6,968 nt of DNA from positions 1-6,968 of the forward strand of contig DCFY01000063.1 in assembly GCA_002315155.1 (NCBI GenBank), given 5' to 3'. Shown piece after piece: positions 1 through 6,105 of the stretch. Numbering within the stretch: position 1 is the first letter of the stretch; the number at the start of each line of letters is the position of its first letter. This stretch comes from Megamonas sp. UBA1792. GTDB lineage: Bacteria > Bacillota_C > Negativicutes > Selenomonadales > Selenomonadaceae. The notes below the pieces were generated by a model. That model had not been told where the DNA came from and searched no databases. It worked only from the letters and a program-made list of their open reading frames with translations. The translations under genes and the position numbers were made by a program.

Positions 1-570
1 ATTCATATCAGCAAACTTCACACCCGTTATTTCTTTTGCTGTATGACTATAGGCATATCCTTCGCAGCAAAAAGCCTGTGCAAGCCTTGCTGTTTTCATC
101 CCGATTGCTCCAACTCCCACAATGCCGAATTTTTTACCGCAAAGCTCGCTTCCGATAAGTCCAGCTCTTGTTTTACCGCTGTGTACAGCCTTATCACAGT
201 CTGTCAATTTACGATAAAGCGCAATCGCCATGCCAAAAACAAGTTCACTTACTGCTTCATTTGCGTAACCGGAGCAGTTGCACACCATAATATTTTTTGC
301 TTTACAATACTCCATGTCGACATGATCAACACCAGTAAAAGCTACTGTCAAAAGCTTTAGCTCCGGACATTTTTCCAGTATATTCTGTTTAAACGGCATA
401 TTGGCAAGCATGACAACAGCCGCTCCCTGTGCCCGCTTTATTGTTTCATCATCATTTTTCGGTATTGTATTATAATATAGAATTTCTGTCTTTTCACCAA
501 GAATATTTTTTGTCAGCCGCTGTACTTTTTCTTCGCTGATTCCAAGCGGTTCTATAATCACTATTTTCAT
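1..570 (-). CDS. D-2-hydroxyacid dehydrogenase, NAD-dependent (partial, C-terminus outside window)
   Basis: The first 190 residues read open from an ATG at 570 to the window edge. Family members run about 310-330 residues, so roughly 40% is missing. The start MKIVIIEPLGIS begins the N-terminal substrate domain. LLTVAFTGVDHVDM (about 73-86) and NCSGYANEAVSELVFGMAIAL (about 98-118) are the typical interdomain segments of D-isomer-specific 2-hydroxyacid dehydrogenases. KKFGIVGVGAIGMKTA (about 146-161) is the GxGxxG dinucleotide-binding loop. The catalytic Arg, Glu and His of the family lie in the missing part, so activity cannot be judged. The family reversibly reduces 2-oxoacids such as glyoxylate or hydroxypyruvate in the cytoplasm with NAD(P)H. 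An AGGAG lies 12 nt before the ATG, a rather long spacing, but no better in-frame start exists. It follows the allantoinase stop by only 20 bp, so it is last in the visible operon. By context it may reduce a product of ureide breakdown; that is inference. Confidence 0.88.
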   Translation of the reverse strand, partial: MKIVIIEPLGISEEKVQRLTKNILGEKTEILYYNTIPKNDDETIKRAQGAAVVMLANMPFKQNILEKCPELKLLTVAFTGVDHVDMEYCKAKNIMVCNCSGYANEAVSELVFGMAIALYRKLTDCDKAVHSGKTRAGLIGSELCGKKFGIVGVGAIGMKTARLAQAFCCEGYAYSHTAKEITGVKFADMN

Positions 571-590
571 TTTATTTTATCGCTCCTATT

Positions 591-1946
591 TTAATTTTTA
601 CGAAGAAGCATCCCTGTACCGGATGCTTCGATTTTTCCATTTTTACAAACAAGTCTGCCGCGCACAAACGTCATGACAGGCAGCCCCTTACCTTTTTGTC
701 CGCAGAACGCCGATATTTTATTTTTATATGCCAAAGATTCTGCTGTAATTTCCCAGTCAGCCTCTGCATCAAGTACCACAAAATCTGCATCAAAGCCCAC
801 TTTAATAGCACCTTTTTGTCCATAGATACCAAAAATCCGTGCAGGGTTTGCGCATAGTGCTTTTGCCAGCAGTGAAGGCGATACGTGCTTTTTATTCACG
901 GCATAGTTCCAAAAAGTCTGCATTCCGGACTGCACACCGCTAATGCCGCCCCAGGCGCCAAATGTTCCACAAGGCCCATCCTCTGCTTTTTCCTCAAACT
1001 TTGCCGGTGAATGGTCGGAACAAATACAGTCAATCGTTCCATCAAGCACATAGTGCCAGAGTTCTTCTGCATCTTCCGCTGTCCGTAAAGGTGGTGAACA
1101 CTTAAAAAGCGTACCTTTATCGATAAGATCTCGCTCCGTAAAAAGCAGATAATGCATACAGGTTTCAGCTGTCACACCTAACCCTTCGACCTTTGCTTTT
1201 TTGATAAGCGCAGCCACTGCCGGATGAGATACGTGACAGATATGCGCTTTGCCGCCCGTTTTGCGCACCAGTGAAAGAATTGCCCGTACGGCCTTTATTT
1301 CAGCTTCCGGTGGACGAGCTTCCAAATAATCCTTACGCGAAATTTTTCCTGCCGCGATTTTTGCTGTTTCCAGCGTTTTTATCATTTCATAGTCCTCACA
1401 ATGGAACCCGGCTAAACCATTAAATGTTTTAAGCCTGATCAGCACCTTCTCGATCTCCGTAAGCCGCAGTTCTGTATAGCCCTTCCCCGGATCACACATA
1501 AAACATTTGAAAGCAAGTGCACCTTCTTTGTCCATTCCCACCAGTGCATCTTCATTTGTATGTACCAGTGCACCCCAAAACCCATAATCAACAAAGGATT
1601 TCCCCTGCAAAAGTGCTTCTTTTTTTCGAAAGATTTCTGCATCAGCAACAGCCGGCTCATTTTGCATTGGCATATCAATTACCGTTGTGATTCCGCCAAT
1701 CGCAGCTGCGCTGCTTGCGTGAGCAAAATCTTCCCGCCATGTATAGCCGGGTTCATTAAAGTGAACATGGTCATCAACACCACCGGGCAGAAGATATTTG
1801 CCACTGATATCTTCTATTTTTTCAGCCTCTGGCACTTCGCTGCAAGACAGGATGGCCGCTATAATGCCGTCTTTCACTGCAACATTTTTTTTCTGTACAG
1901 CTTCTTCTGTAACAACCCTTGCATTTTTTATCAATAAATCAAACAC
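591..1946 (-). CDS. allB: Allantoinase-like cyclic amidohydrolase (AllB/dihydropyrimidinase family)
   Basis: A 451-residue metal-dependent cyclic amidohydrolase with a TIM-barrel fold, about the usual family length. It hydrolytically opens a cyclic amide; for allantoinase the reaction is allantoin to allantoate, in the cytoplasm. Visible binuclear-metal ligands are HVH (H60, H62), the carboxylated lysine in FKCFM (K147), H182 in FHCED, H238 in CHVSH and D311 in SDHSP. Several stretches match what I recall of E. coli AllB: GGITT, FKCF, HCE, CHVS, KCSPP, IDC-SDHSP and the AWGGISGVQ segment (about 331-339). This favours allantoinase over hydantoinase or dihydropyrimidinase, though the exact substrate cannot be fixed from sequence. 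I start it at the GTG at 1946 because GGAGGTGA sits at the right distance before it; the in-frame GTG at 1961 lies upstream of that site. MFDLLIKNARVV is also the normal family N-terminus. It lies downstream of two binding proteins of an ABC importer and upstream of a 2-hydroxyacid dehydrogenase. Confidence 0.9.
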   Translation of the reverse strand: MFDLLIKNARVVTEEAVQKKNVAVKDGIIAAILSCSEVPEAEKIEDISGKYLLPGGVDDHVHFNEPGYTWREDFAHASSAAAIGGITTVIDMPMQNEPAVADAEIFRKKEALLQGKSFVDYGFWGALVHTNEDALVGMDKEGALAFKCFMCDPGKGYTELRLTEIEKVLIRLKTFNGLAGFHCEDYEMIKTLETAKIAAGKISRKDYLEARPPEAEIKAVRAILSLVRKTGGKAHICHVSHPAVAALIKKAKVEGLGVTAETCMHYLLFTERDLIDKGTLFKCSPPLRTAEDAEELWHYVLDGTIDCICSDHSPAKFEEKAEDGPCGTFGAWGGISGVQSGMQTFWNYAVNKKHVSPSLLAKALCANPARIFGIYGQKGAIKVGFDADFVVLDAEADWEITAESLAYKNKISAFCGQKGKGLPVMTFVRGRLVCKNGKIEASGTGMLLRKN

Positions 1947-1951
1947 TTTGC

Positions 1952-1959
1952 TCACCTCC
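1952..1959 (-). promoter_or_regulatory. Ribosome binding site that sets the allantoinase start
   Basis: The minus strand reads GGAGGTGAGCAAAGTG, a strong Shine-Dalgarno core 8 nt before the GTG at 1946. The longer reading frame beginning with GTG at 1961 would place this site inside the coding region and leave that upstream codon with no ribosome binding site, so 1946 is preferred. Confidence 0.8.
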
Positions 1960-1983
1960 ACAAGTTTGTTCCCTATACTTATT

Positions 1984-2007
1984 CAGCCGGAGACTATGCT
2001 CCGGCTG
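1984..2007 (-). repeat. Intercistronic hairpin between binding protein 1 and allantoinase
   Basis: CAGCCGGAG pairs perfectly with CTCCGGCTG (9 bp, GC-rich) around a 6-nt loop, starting 7 nt after the stop codon of binding protein 1. In the direction of transcription it is followed by AATAAGTATAGGG, with no U-tract, so it is not a standard terminator for the operon. A T-rich run follows it only on the plus strand, where no gene needs one. The likely role is a 3' stabilising or partly attenuating structure that lets the binding-protein mRNA outlast or outnumber the enzyme mRNA, as is known for intercistronic hairpins of other importer operons. That role is inference. Confidence 0.65.
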
Positions 2008-2014
2008 TTCTTTC

Positions 2015-3046
2015 TTATTTTACTGTAACGAGTTCCGGTGCAACCGCCTTCAAGAGTGTTGGATCTGCATATTTATCAAAAGCTGGCTGCGACGGAATGT
2101 TTTTCATTTCTTTCATAAATGCCGACATATCATTGCAGGACTGTACAAAATGATCATCAAATGTCATCTTATATTTATTTTGGCTCATAATCTGCTTTAC
2201 CTGTGATGTATCAAGTTTGATTTCCTTTGCAATAATTTCAGCTGCTTCATCCGGATGTTCATTTATGAAATCTGTCGCCTTTTTCAAAGCCCGAAGCATT
2301 GCCTTAATTTCTTCCGGATGTTCCTTATAGAACGCATCGGATACCTGCATTGTCGTATAGAAGCTCAGCCACTGTACATCACCCTGCTTATCACCAAGAT
2401 ACGATTTCAAGCCGCTAAACAGCACTTTGCCGCCAGCCTTGACTGCATTGCTTACCCATGGTTCCCAGCAAGCCATGGCATCAATATCACCATGTTCCAG
2501 AGCTGCAATCTGATCACTTGGGCTGAGTGTAACAAACTCAATCTTATTGATATCCACACCAAGATCTTTACACATATTGCGAATAGCAATCAGCACGCCT
2601 GCACCTGCAGCAATACCCACTTTTTTGCCTTCAAGATCTTTAGCATTAACAATATTTGCATTTTTTCCGGCGACAACACACTGTGTGTTACCGATATCTG
2701 CCATAGGGGCAACAATCTTTACACCAACATTATTTGCTGCTACAGCAATATCCGTATAAGGAGACTCAAATGATACCTGCGCGGTACCTCCCGATATAAG
2801 GGGTGAAATATCTCCGCCAGACTGCACAAATTTATTTGTGACCGTAAGTCCTTCTTCCTTAAAGAACCCTTTTTTATCCGCAATAATCTGCTGCGCTGAA
2901 ATCTGTGGATCAATAACACCATAGGCAACAATCTCCATGCCCTTTGCATCTTTGTCTTCTGCCTTTTTTTCTGACCCGCAGCCACTTAAAACACCGGCTA
3001 AAATCGTCAGGCAAAGTCCAACGGTTACAATACGCTTCATTCTCAT
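2015..3046 (-). CDS. ABC transporter substrate-binding lipoprotein 1 (SsuA/TauA/NMT1-like)
   Basis: A 343-residue extracytoplasmic solute-binding protein for the importer encoded just upstream. The N-terminus MRMKR, a hydrophobic stretch and the lipobox LSGC (cysteine 23) mark a lipid-anchored lipoprotein. The mature part has the NMT1/SsuA pattern: DPQISAQQIIADKKGFFKEEGL (about 46-67) at the start of lobe one, AKDLEGKKVGI (about 125-135), GDIDAMACWEPW (about 186-197) typical of nitrate/sulfonate/taurine binding proteins, and a late FYKEHPEEI segment. AGGAG lies 9 nt before the ATG at 3046; the ATG at 3070 in the same frame precedes that site and is rejected. It is about half identical by eye to the next upstream gene over the whole length, so the two are tandem duplicates that have diverged. 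Substrate is unknown; the neighbouring allantoinase suggests a ureide or related cyclic amide. A 28-bp gap separates it from its paralogue. Confidence 0.93.
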   Translation of the reverse strand: MRMKRIVTVGLCLTILAGVLSGCGSEKKAEDKDAKGMEIVAYGVIDPQISAQQIIADKKGFFKEEGLTVTNKFVQSGGDISPLISGGTAQVSFESPYTDIAVAANNVGVKIVAPMADIGNTQCVVAGKNANIVNAKDLEGKKVGIAAGAGVLIAIRNMCKDLGVDINKIEFVTLSPSDQIAALEHGDIDAMACWEPWVSNAVKAGGKVLFSGLKSYLGDKQGDVQWLSFYTTMQVSDAFYKEHPEEIKAMLRALKKATDFINEHPDEAAEIIAKEIKLDTSQVKQIMSQNKYKMTFDDHFVQSCNDMSAFMKEMKNIPSQPAFDKYADPTLLKAVAPELVTVK

Positions 3047-3074
3047 AAAATCAATCTCCTCGCTTTTCATTTCT

Positions 3075-4103
3075 TTATTTTATTGTTACGTCTTCCGGGA
3101 AAACTTTTTTTAGCAGCGTGGTATCCATGTAGCTTTCCGTTTTGGGTATTGCCTTTATACTTTTCATATCCAGCATGAAGTTTGCCATGTTATCTGCACC
3201 ACCGACAAACTGCTGATCAAACGTCATCGAATATACATTCTTTTTCATAATACGCAGGCATTCTGCTTCATTTATATTAATGCGCTTTGCAATAATTTTA
3301 GCAGCGTCTTCCGGATGTTCATTAATATAAGTAGTTGCTTTATGAAGGGCACGCAGTAACTTTTCTATTGTTTCCGGATGTTCCCTATAAAAATCATCTG
3401 TTACCTGCAGCGTCATATAAAAATCGATCCAGTGAACATCGCTTGATACACCTGGTAAATTTGCTTTTGTGCCACTGAAAAGCAATGTTCCACCCTGATC
3501 TACTGCCTTACCAACCCAGGGTTCCCATGCTGCCATCGCATCGATATCACCCTTTTCCAATGCCGCAAGCTGATCCGATACCTGCAAATTGACAAACTGT
3601 ATTTTACTGATATCCGTACCTGTTGCATTACACATATTACGGATTGCAATAAGTACGCCTGCACCATTTGTCATGCCAATTTTTTTACCTTCTAAGTCTT
3701 TTGCACTTTTGATTACAAGACCTTTGCGTGCTACGACACTTTGTGTACCCGCTGCGTTTGCAAGCGGTGCAATCACTTTAACCTTTACACCATTCGCTGC
3801 AACGGAAATATTATTATAAATAGAGCCAAAACAAATTTTGGCATCGCCGCTTGCGACCAGTGAAGCATTTTCATCTGGTCCATTCATGAGCTTATTCTTG
3901 ATTGTAAGTCCTTCATCCTTAAAATATCCCATTTCTTCTGCAATAATCTGCTGTCCTGACACCTGCGGATCGAGCTCGCCATAGGCGATGATCTCGCCAC
4001 TATCTGCTGCTTTCTGTGCAGCCGGTGCTCCACCGCCGCAGCCAGCAAGCAGAAAGCTAAGTACACTTGCACATAAAAGTGCAGCTCCCTTTACTCTGTT
4101 CAT
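3075..4103 (-). CDS. ABC transporter substrate-binding lipoprotein 2 (SsuA/TauA/NMT1-like paralogue)
   Basis: A 342-residue solute-binding lipoprotein. The signal peptide MNRVKGAALLCASVLSFLLAGC ends in the lipobox LAGC with cysteine 22, followed by a Gly/Ala linker. Then come DPQVSGQQIIAEEMGYFKDEGL (about 45-66), AKDLEGKKIGM (134-144), NGAGVLIAIRNMCN and GDIDAMAAWEPW (185-196), the same landmarks as its downstream paralogue. The pair shares conserved segments such as AGVLIAIRNMC and FINEHP/YINEHP but differs in the first lobe (NGPDENASLVASGDAKICF here), near where ligands bind in this fold, so the two may differ in ligand or affinity. GGAGG lies 8 nt before the ATG at 4103. It sits between the permease (21 bp away) and binding protein 1. 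Which of the two serves the permease, or whether both do, cannot be read from sequence. Confidence 0.93.
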   Translation of the reverse strand: MNRVKGAALLCASVLSFLLAGCGGGAPAAQKAADSGEIIAYGELDPQVSGQQIIAEEMGYFKDEGLTIKNKLMNGPDENASLVASGDAKICFGSIYNNISVAANGVKVKVIAPLANAAGTQSVVARKGLVIKSAKDLEGKKIGMTNGAGVLIAIRNMCNATGTDISKIQFVNLQVSDQLAALEKGDIDAMAAWEPWVGKAVDQGGTLLFSGTKANLPGVSSDVHWIDFYMTLQVTDDFYREHPETIEKLLRALHKATTYINEHPEDAAKIIAKRININEAECLRIMKKNVYSMTFDQQFVGGADNMANFMLDMKSIKAIPKTESYMDTTLLKKVFPEDVTIK

Positions 4104-4124
4104 TTCTTATTCCTCCAAAACTTA

Positions 4125-5027
4125 TTAATTTTCAATAGCTTTATCTGAACCCGCTTTTTTCCAGCGAAACAAGCGTTTTTCAACAAGTGTTAAAATACCA
4201 TAGAAAATCGTATATTCCAACCCAATCAATGTTGCCGCTAAAAACATATCTGACATCTTAAACCAATTTTTCGCATTTACAATAATGTAGCCAAGGCCGG
4301 ATGACGCTCCCATCATTTCAGCAACAACAAGTGCCGAGAACGTTAATGCCAGACTGATCTTCATTCCGGCAAAAATATGCGGCATTGCCGAATTTAAAAT
4401 CACTTTTGTAAACACCTGCCGCTGTGTAGCACCAAGACTTCTCGCTGAACGAATAAGAACCGGATCGGTATTTTTTATGCCATCAATAATATAAGTAATC
4501 AATGGCACAAATGTTGCATAAGCAATCAAGGCAATCTTCGAAGCCTCGCCAATGCCAAACCAAATAAGAAACATTGGCAAAAAAGCAAATACAGGTATCG
4601 GCCCTACCATGTTGAGAATTGGCGAAACAATATTATCTACATCCCGGCTCGTTGAAATCAGGATTCCCAGAATAAAAGCAATAACGACACCAATAGCAAA
4701 TCCAACAATCATGCGATAAAAGCTCATACCAATATGATTGAATAAAGTTCCATCTACAAAGTATTCATAGCCTGTCTGCACGACCATCGTCGGTGATGGC
4801 AGAAATACAGGATTGAACCATTGACTAAGCCCATTCATATAGCTGATAAACTGCCATATACAAAAAAACAAGAATAAAGATACTGTTTTATAAAATATAT
4901 CTGCTTTTGCCTTGCGTTCTTCTGAAATTTTTCGTGGAACAACGATTTCTTCTACATACATTTCTTCTAAAGCAAACTGTGATTGGCTCAATGCATCATG
5001 AATTGAGGGTGCTTCTATCTTTTCCAT
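4125..5027 (-). CDS. ABC transporter permease (SsuC/TauC-like)
   Basis: A 300-residue inner-membrane permease of the nitrate/sulfonate/taurine importer type, expected to act as a homodimer because only one permease gene is present. About six hydrophobic segments are visible near 46-63, 103-125, 137-158, 164-182, 223-240 and 262-283. The cytoplasmic EAA-type loop that docks on the ATPase is SARSLGATQRQVFTKVILNSAMP (about 194-216), with the usual Gly. PIPVFAFLPMFLIWFGIGEASK (about 143-164) is a family hallmark. The N-terminus carries about 45 polar, acidic residues before the first membrane segment, longer than I expect for SsuC or TauC (usually about 250-275 residues in total). AGGAG lies 10 nt before the ATG at 5027; an in-frame ATG at 5054 precedes that site and overlaps the ATPase gene, so it is rejected. 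The 16-bp gap to the ATPase stop indicates one transcript. Confidence 0.94.
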   Translation of the reverse strand: MEKIEAPSIHDALSQSQFALEEMYVEEIVVPRKISEERKAKADIFYKTVSLFLFFCIWQFISYMNGLSQWFNPVFLPSPTMVVQTGYEYFVDGTLFNHIGMSFYRMIVGFAIGVVIAFILGILISTSRDVDNIVSPILNMVGPIPVFAFLPMFLIWFGIGEASKIALIAYATFVPLITYIIDGIKNTDPVLIRSARSLGATQRQVFTKVILNSAMPHIFAGMKISLALTFSALVVAEMMGASSGLGYIIVNAKNWFKMSDMFLAATLIGLEYTIFYGILTLVEKRLFRWKKAGSDKAIEN

Positions 5028-5043
5028 TTTTCTCACGCTCCTT

Positions 5044-5808
5044 TTATTCTGCAATAATAGTTTCTTCGCCCGATTCTGATTCTGTCAATCCTTCAGAGAA
5101 AAAATCCACATACTCGGAAAAAGCAGCTGAGCGAATTTCACGTGGTCGCGGCAAATCAATTTTTTTATCCATTGCAACTTGCCCTGCCTTTAGCAAAACG
5201 ACCCGATCTGCCAGATAAACCGCCTCGGGTACACTATGCGTTATAAAGAAAATCGTCTTCCCGCTAATCTGCCAGATACGAATAATTTCCTTACGCATAC
5301 TATCACGCGTCATCGCATCAAGTGCACCTAATGGTTCGTCCATCAAAAGCACTTGTGGATCATTCACTAAGGCTCTGGCAATACCAACACGCTGTGCCAT
5401 TCCACCAGATAACTCTGCCGGATAAGCATTCTCACAGCCTTCGAGACCAATGAGTGAAATATACTTTGCCGCAACCTCTTCTGTATCTTCACGCTTTTGC
5501 AGCTTCAGACCAAACTCAATATTTTCTTTTACCGTATACCAGGGGAAAAGTGCATGCTGTTGAAACACAACACCACGCTGCGCTGATGGGCCATCCACCT
5601 TTTCACCATCTACAAGTATTCTCCCCTTATCCGGTTTCAAATACCCGGCGAGTAAGTTCAACAGCGTCGATTTACCACAGCCGCTTTTTCCCAAAACACA
5701 AATAAATTCGCCTGTTTTGATTTTCAGATTCACGTCTTTTAATACATATTTAGGTTGTCCCTGCACTTCATCAAATGCTTTATGAATATATTCAAATGTA
5801 ACACTCAT
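5044..5808 (-). CDS. ABC transporter ATP-binding protein (SsuB/TauB-like)
   Basis: A 254-residue ATPase that powers the importer from the cytoplasmic side, of normal length for SsuB/TauB. All motifs are intact: Walker A GKSGCGKST (40-48), Q-loop VFQQHALFPW (81-90), signature LSGGMAQR (133-140), Walker B VLLMDEP (153-159) with E158, D-loop GALD (161-164) and switch histidine THS (H191). The FPWYTVKENIEFGL stretch is typical of nitrate/sulfonate/taurine ATPases. GGAGG lies 8 nt before the ATG at 5808. A longer in-frame reading from an ATG at 5898 exists, but it has no ribosome binding site and would translate through the leader terminator hairpin, so it is not used. It is the first gene of the operon and the nearest to the predicted promoter. 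The start of translation is about 30 nt downstream of a strong intrinsic-terminator structure, which suggests control by attenuation. Confidence 0.95.
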   Translation of the reverse strand: MSVTFEYIHKAFDEVQGQPKYVLKDVNLKIKTGEFICVLGKSGCGKSTLLNLLAGYLKPDKGRILVDGEKVDGPSAQRGVVFQQHALFPWYTVKENIEFGLKLQKREDTEEVAAKYISLIGLEGCENAYPAELSGGMAQRVGIARALVNDPQVLLMDEPLGALDAMTRDSMRKEIIRIWQISGKTIFFITHSVPEAVYLADRVVLLKAGQVAMDKKIDLPRPREIRSAAFSEYVDFFSEGLTESESGEETIIAE

Positions 5809-5840
5809 ATTCTGTTCCTCCCTGTCTTCGCCCAAAAGAA

Positions 5841-5873
5841 AAAGACGCAAAACAAAAGCTGTTTTGCGTCTTT
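5841..5873 (-). terminator. Intrinsic terminator in the leader of the transporter operon (candidate attenuator)
   Basis: On the minus strand AAAGACGCAAAACA pairs perfectly with TGTTTTGCGTCTTT (14 bp) around a 5-nt loop, and the transcript continues TTCTTTTGGG, giving a U-rich tail. It lies about 25 nt after the predicted transcription start and about 30 nt before the ATPase start codon, so it stands between promoter and operon. A small competing hairpin (TTTGC with GCAAA, loop AAAGAC) and a GTCTT/AAGAC pairing near the ribosome binding site are possible but weak. It is not the end of the upstream small gene, which already has its own terminator. Alternatively it ends a short non-coding RNA of about 60 nt. 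Confidence 0.75.
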
Positions 5874-5904
5874 GCAAATTTAAAGTTATTTGAACCATGG
5901 CTTT

Positions 5905-5933
5905 ATTATATTCGATTCACCATTGTATCACAA
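5905..5933 (-). promoter_or_regulatory. Predicted sigma-A-type promoter of the transporter/allantoinase operon
   Basis: The minus strand has a perfect -10 TATAAT (5905-5910) and a -35-like TTGTGA (5928-5933, four of six matches to TTGACA) with an ideal 17-bp spacer. Transcription would start near 5898, giving a leader of about 90 nt before the ATPase start. It is the best promoter in the gap and lies downstream of the terminator of the preceding small gene. Confidence 0.6.
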
Positions 5934-5935
5934 TG
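5921..5935. promoter_or_regulatory. Palindromic operator candidate over the -35 (GntR/FadR-type pattern)
   Basis: CATTGTATCACAATG has perfect 6-bp arms around a 3-bp centre. Its core TTGTGATACAA fits the published consensus of FadR-subfamily GntR regulators, TNGTNNNACNA. The position over the -35 element fits repression by steric block. No regulator gene is in the window, so the binding protein is inferred only from the pattern. Confidence 0.45.
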
Positions 5936-5982
5936 TGCATATAAACCATTTTAGTTCTTTTCTACTATATCCTATGCACATT
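5932..5982. repeat. 10-bp perfect inverted repeat upstream of the promoter
   Basis: AATGTGCATA (5932-5941) and its exact reverse complement TATGCACATT (5973-5982) are separated by 31 bp, with centres 41 bp apart, about four helical turns. The promoter-proximal arm overlaps the palindrome on the -35. It could be a second pair of protein sites or, less likely, a large-loop RNA stem; nothing shows it is transcribed. Confidence 0.4.
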
Positions 5983-6060
5983 CCTTATGCTTTGTTTATA
6001 AAAACACATCGCTGTTTCGTCCTTGTCGACCCTAACTATAATTTCTCAATCGCAAGGCAT

Positions 6061-6105
6061 AAAAAAATAGCCGTTATCTGCTGTGATTGCAGATAACGGC
6101 TATTT
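6061..6105 (-). terminator. Intrinsic terminator of the small 121-residue gene
   Basis: AAATAGCCGTTATCTGC pairs perfectly with GCAGATAACGGCTATTT (17 bp) around a 7-nt loop, and on the minus strand the stem runs into a stretch of seven T. It begins about 51 nt after the stop codon of the small gene. On the plus strand it is followed after six bases by seven T, so it might work weakly both ways, although no plus-strand gene is present. Confidence 0.9.

Noticed and set aside
43..360. Plus-strand open frame of 105 codons
   Set aside because: It lies wholly opposite the dehydrogenase frame, is Cys/His/Phe-rich in an unnatural way and has no convincing ribosome binding site.
1984..2020. Plus-strand intrinsic terminator (hairpin followed by a T-rich run)
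   Set aside because: The sequence would fit, but no plus-strand gene lies upstream of it; interpreted as an intercistronic hairpin of the minus-strand operon.
2255..2773. Plus-strand open frame of 172 codons
   Set aside because: It is antisense to the binding-protein coding frame, which is supported by a lipobox, family motifs and a ribosome binding site.
5809..5898. N-terminal extension of the ATPase by 30 residues from the ATG at 5898
   Set aside because: There is no ribosome binding site before 5898, the ATG coincides with the predicted transcription start, and the extension would be encoded by the terminator hairpin. The internal ATG at 5808 has an ideal site.
5874..6060. Metabolite riboswitch before the importer operon (TPP, purine, guanidine, ZTP, c-di-GMP)
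   Set aside because: None of the conserved cores of these classes could be found, and the best promoter leaves only about 25 nt before the terminator.
5890..6096. Plus-strand open frame of 68 codons in the control region
   Set aside because: It begins at a TTG with no Shine-Dalgarno sequence and runs across the predicted promoter, inverted repeat and into the terminator stem; it is non-coding control DNA.
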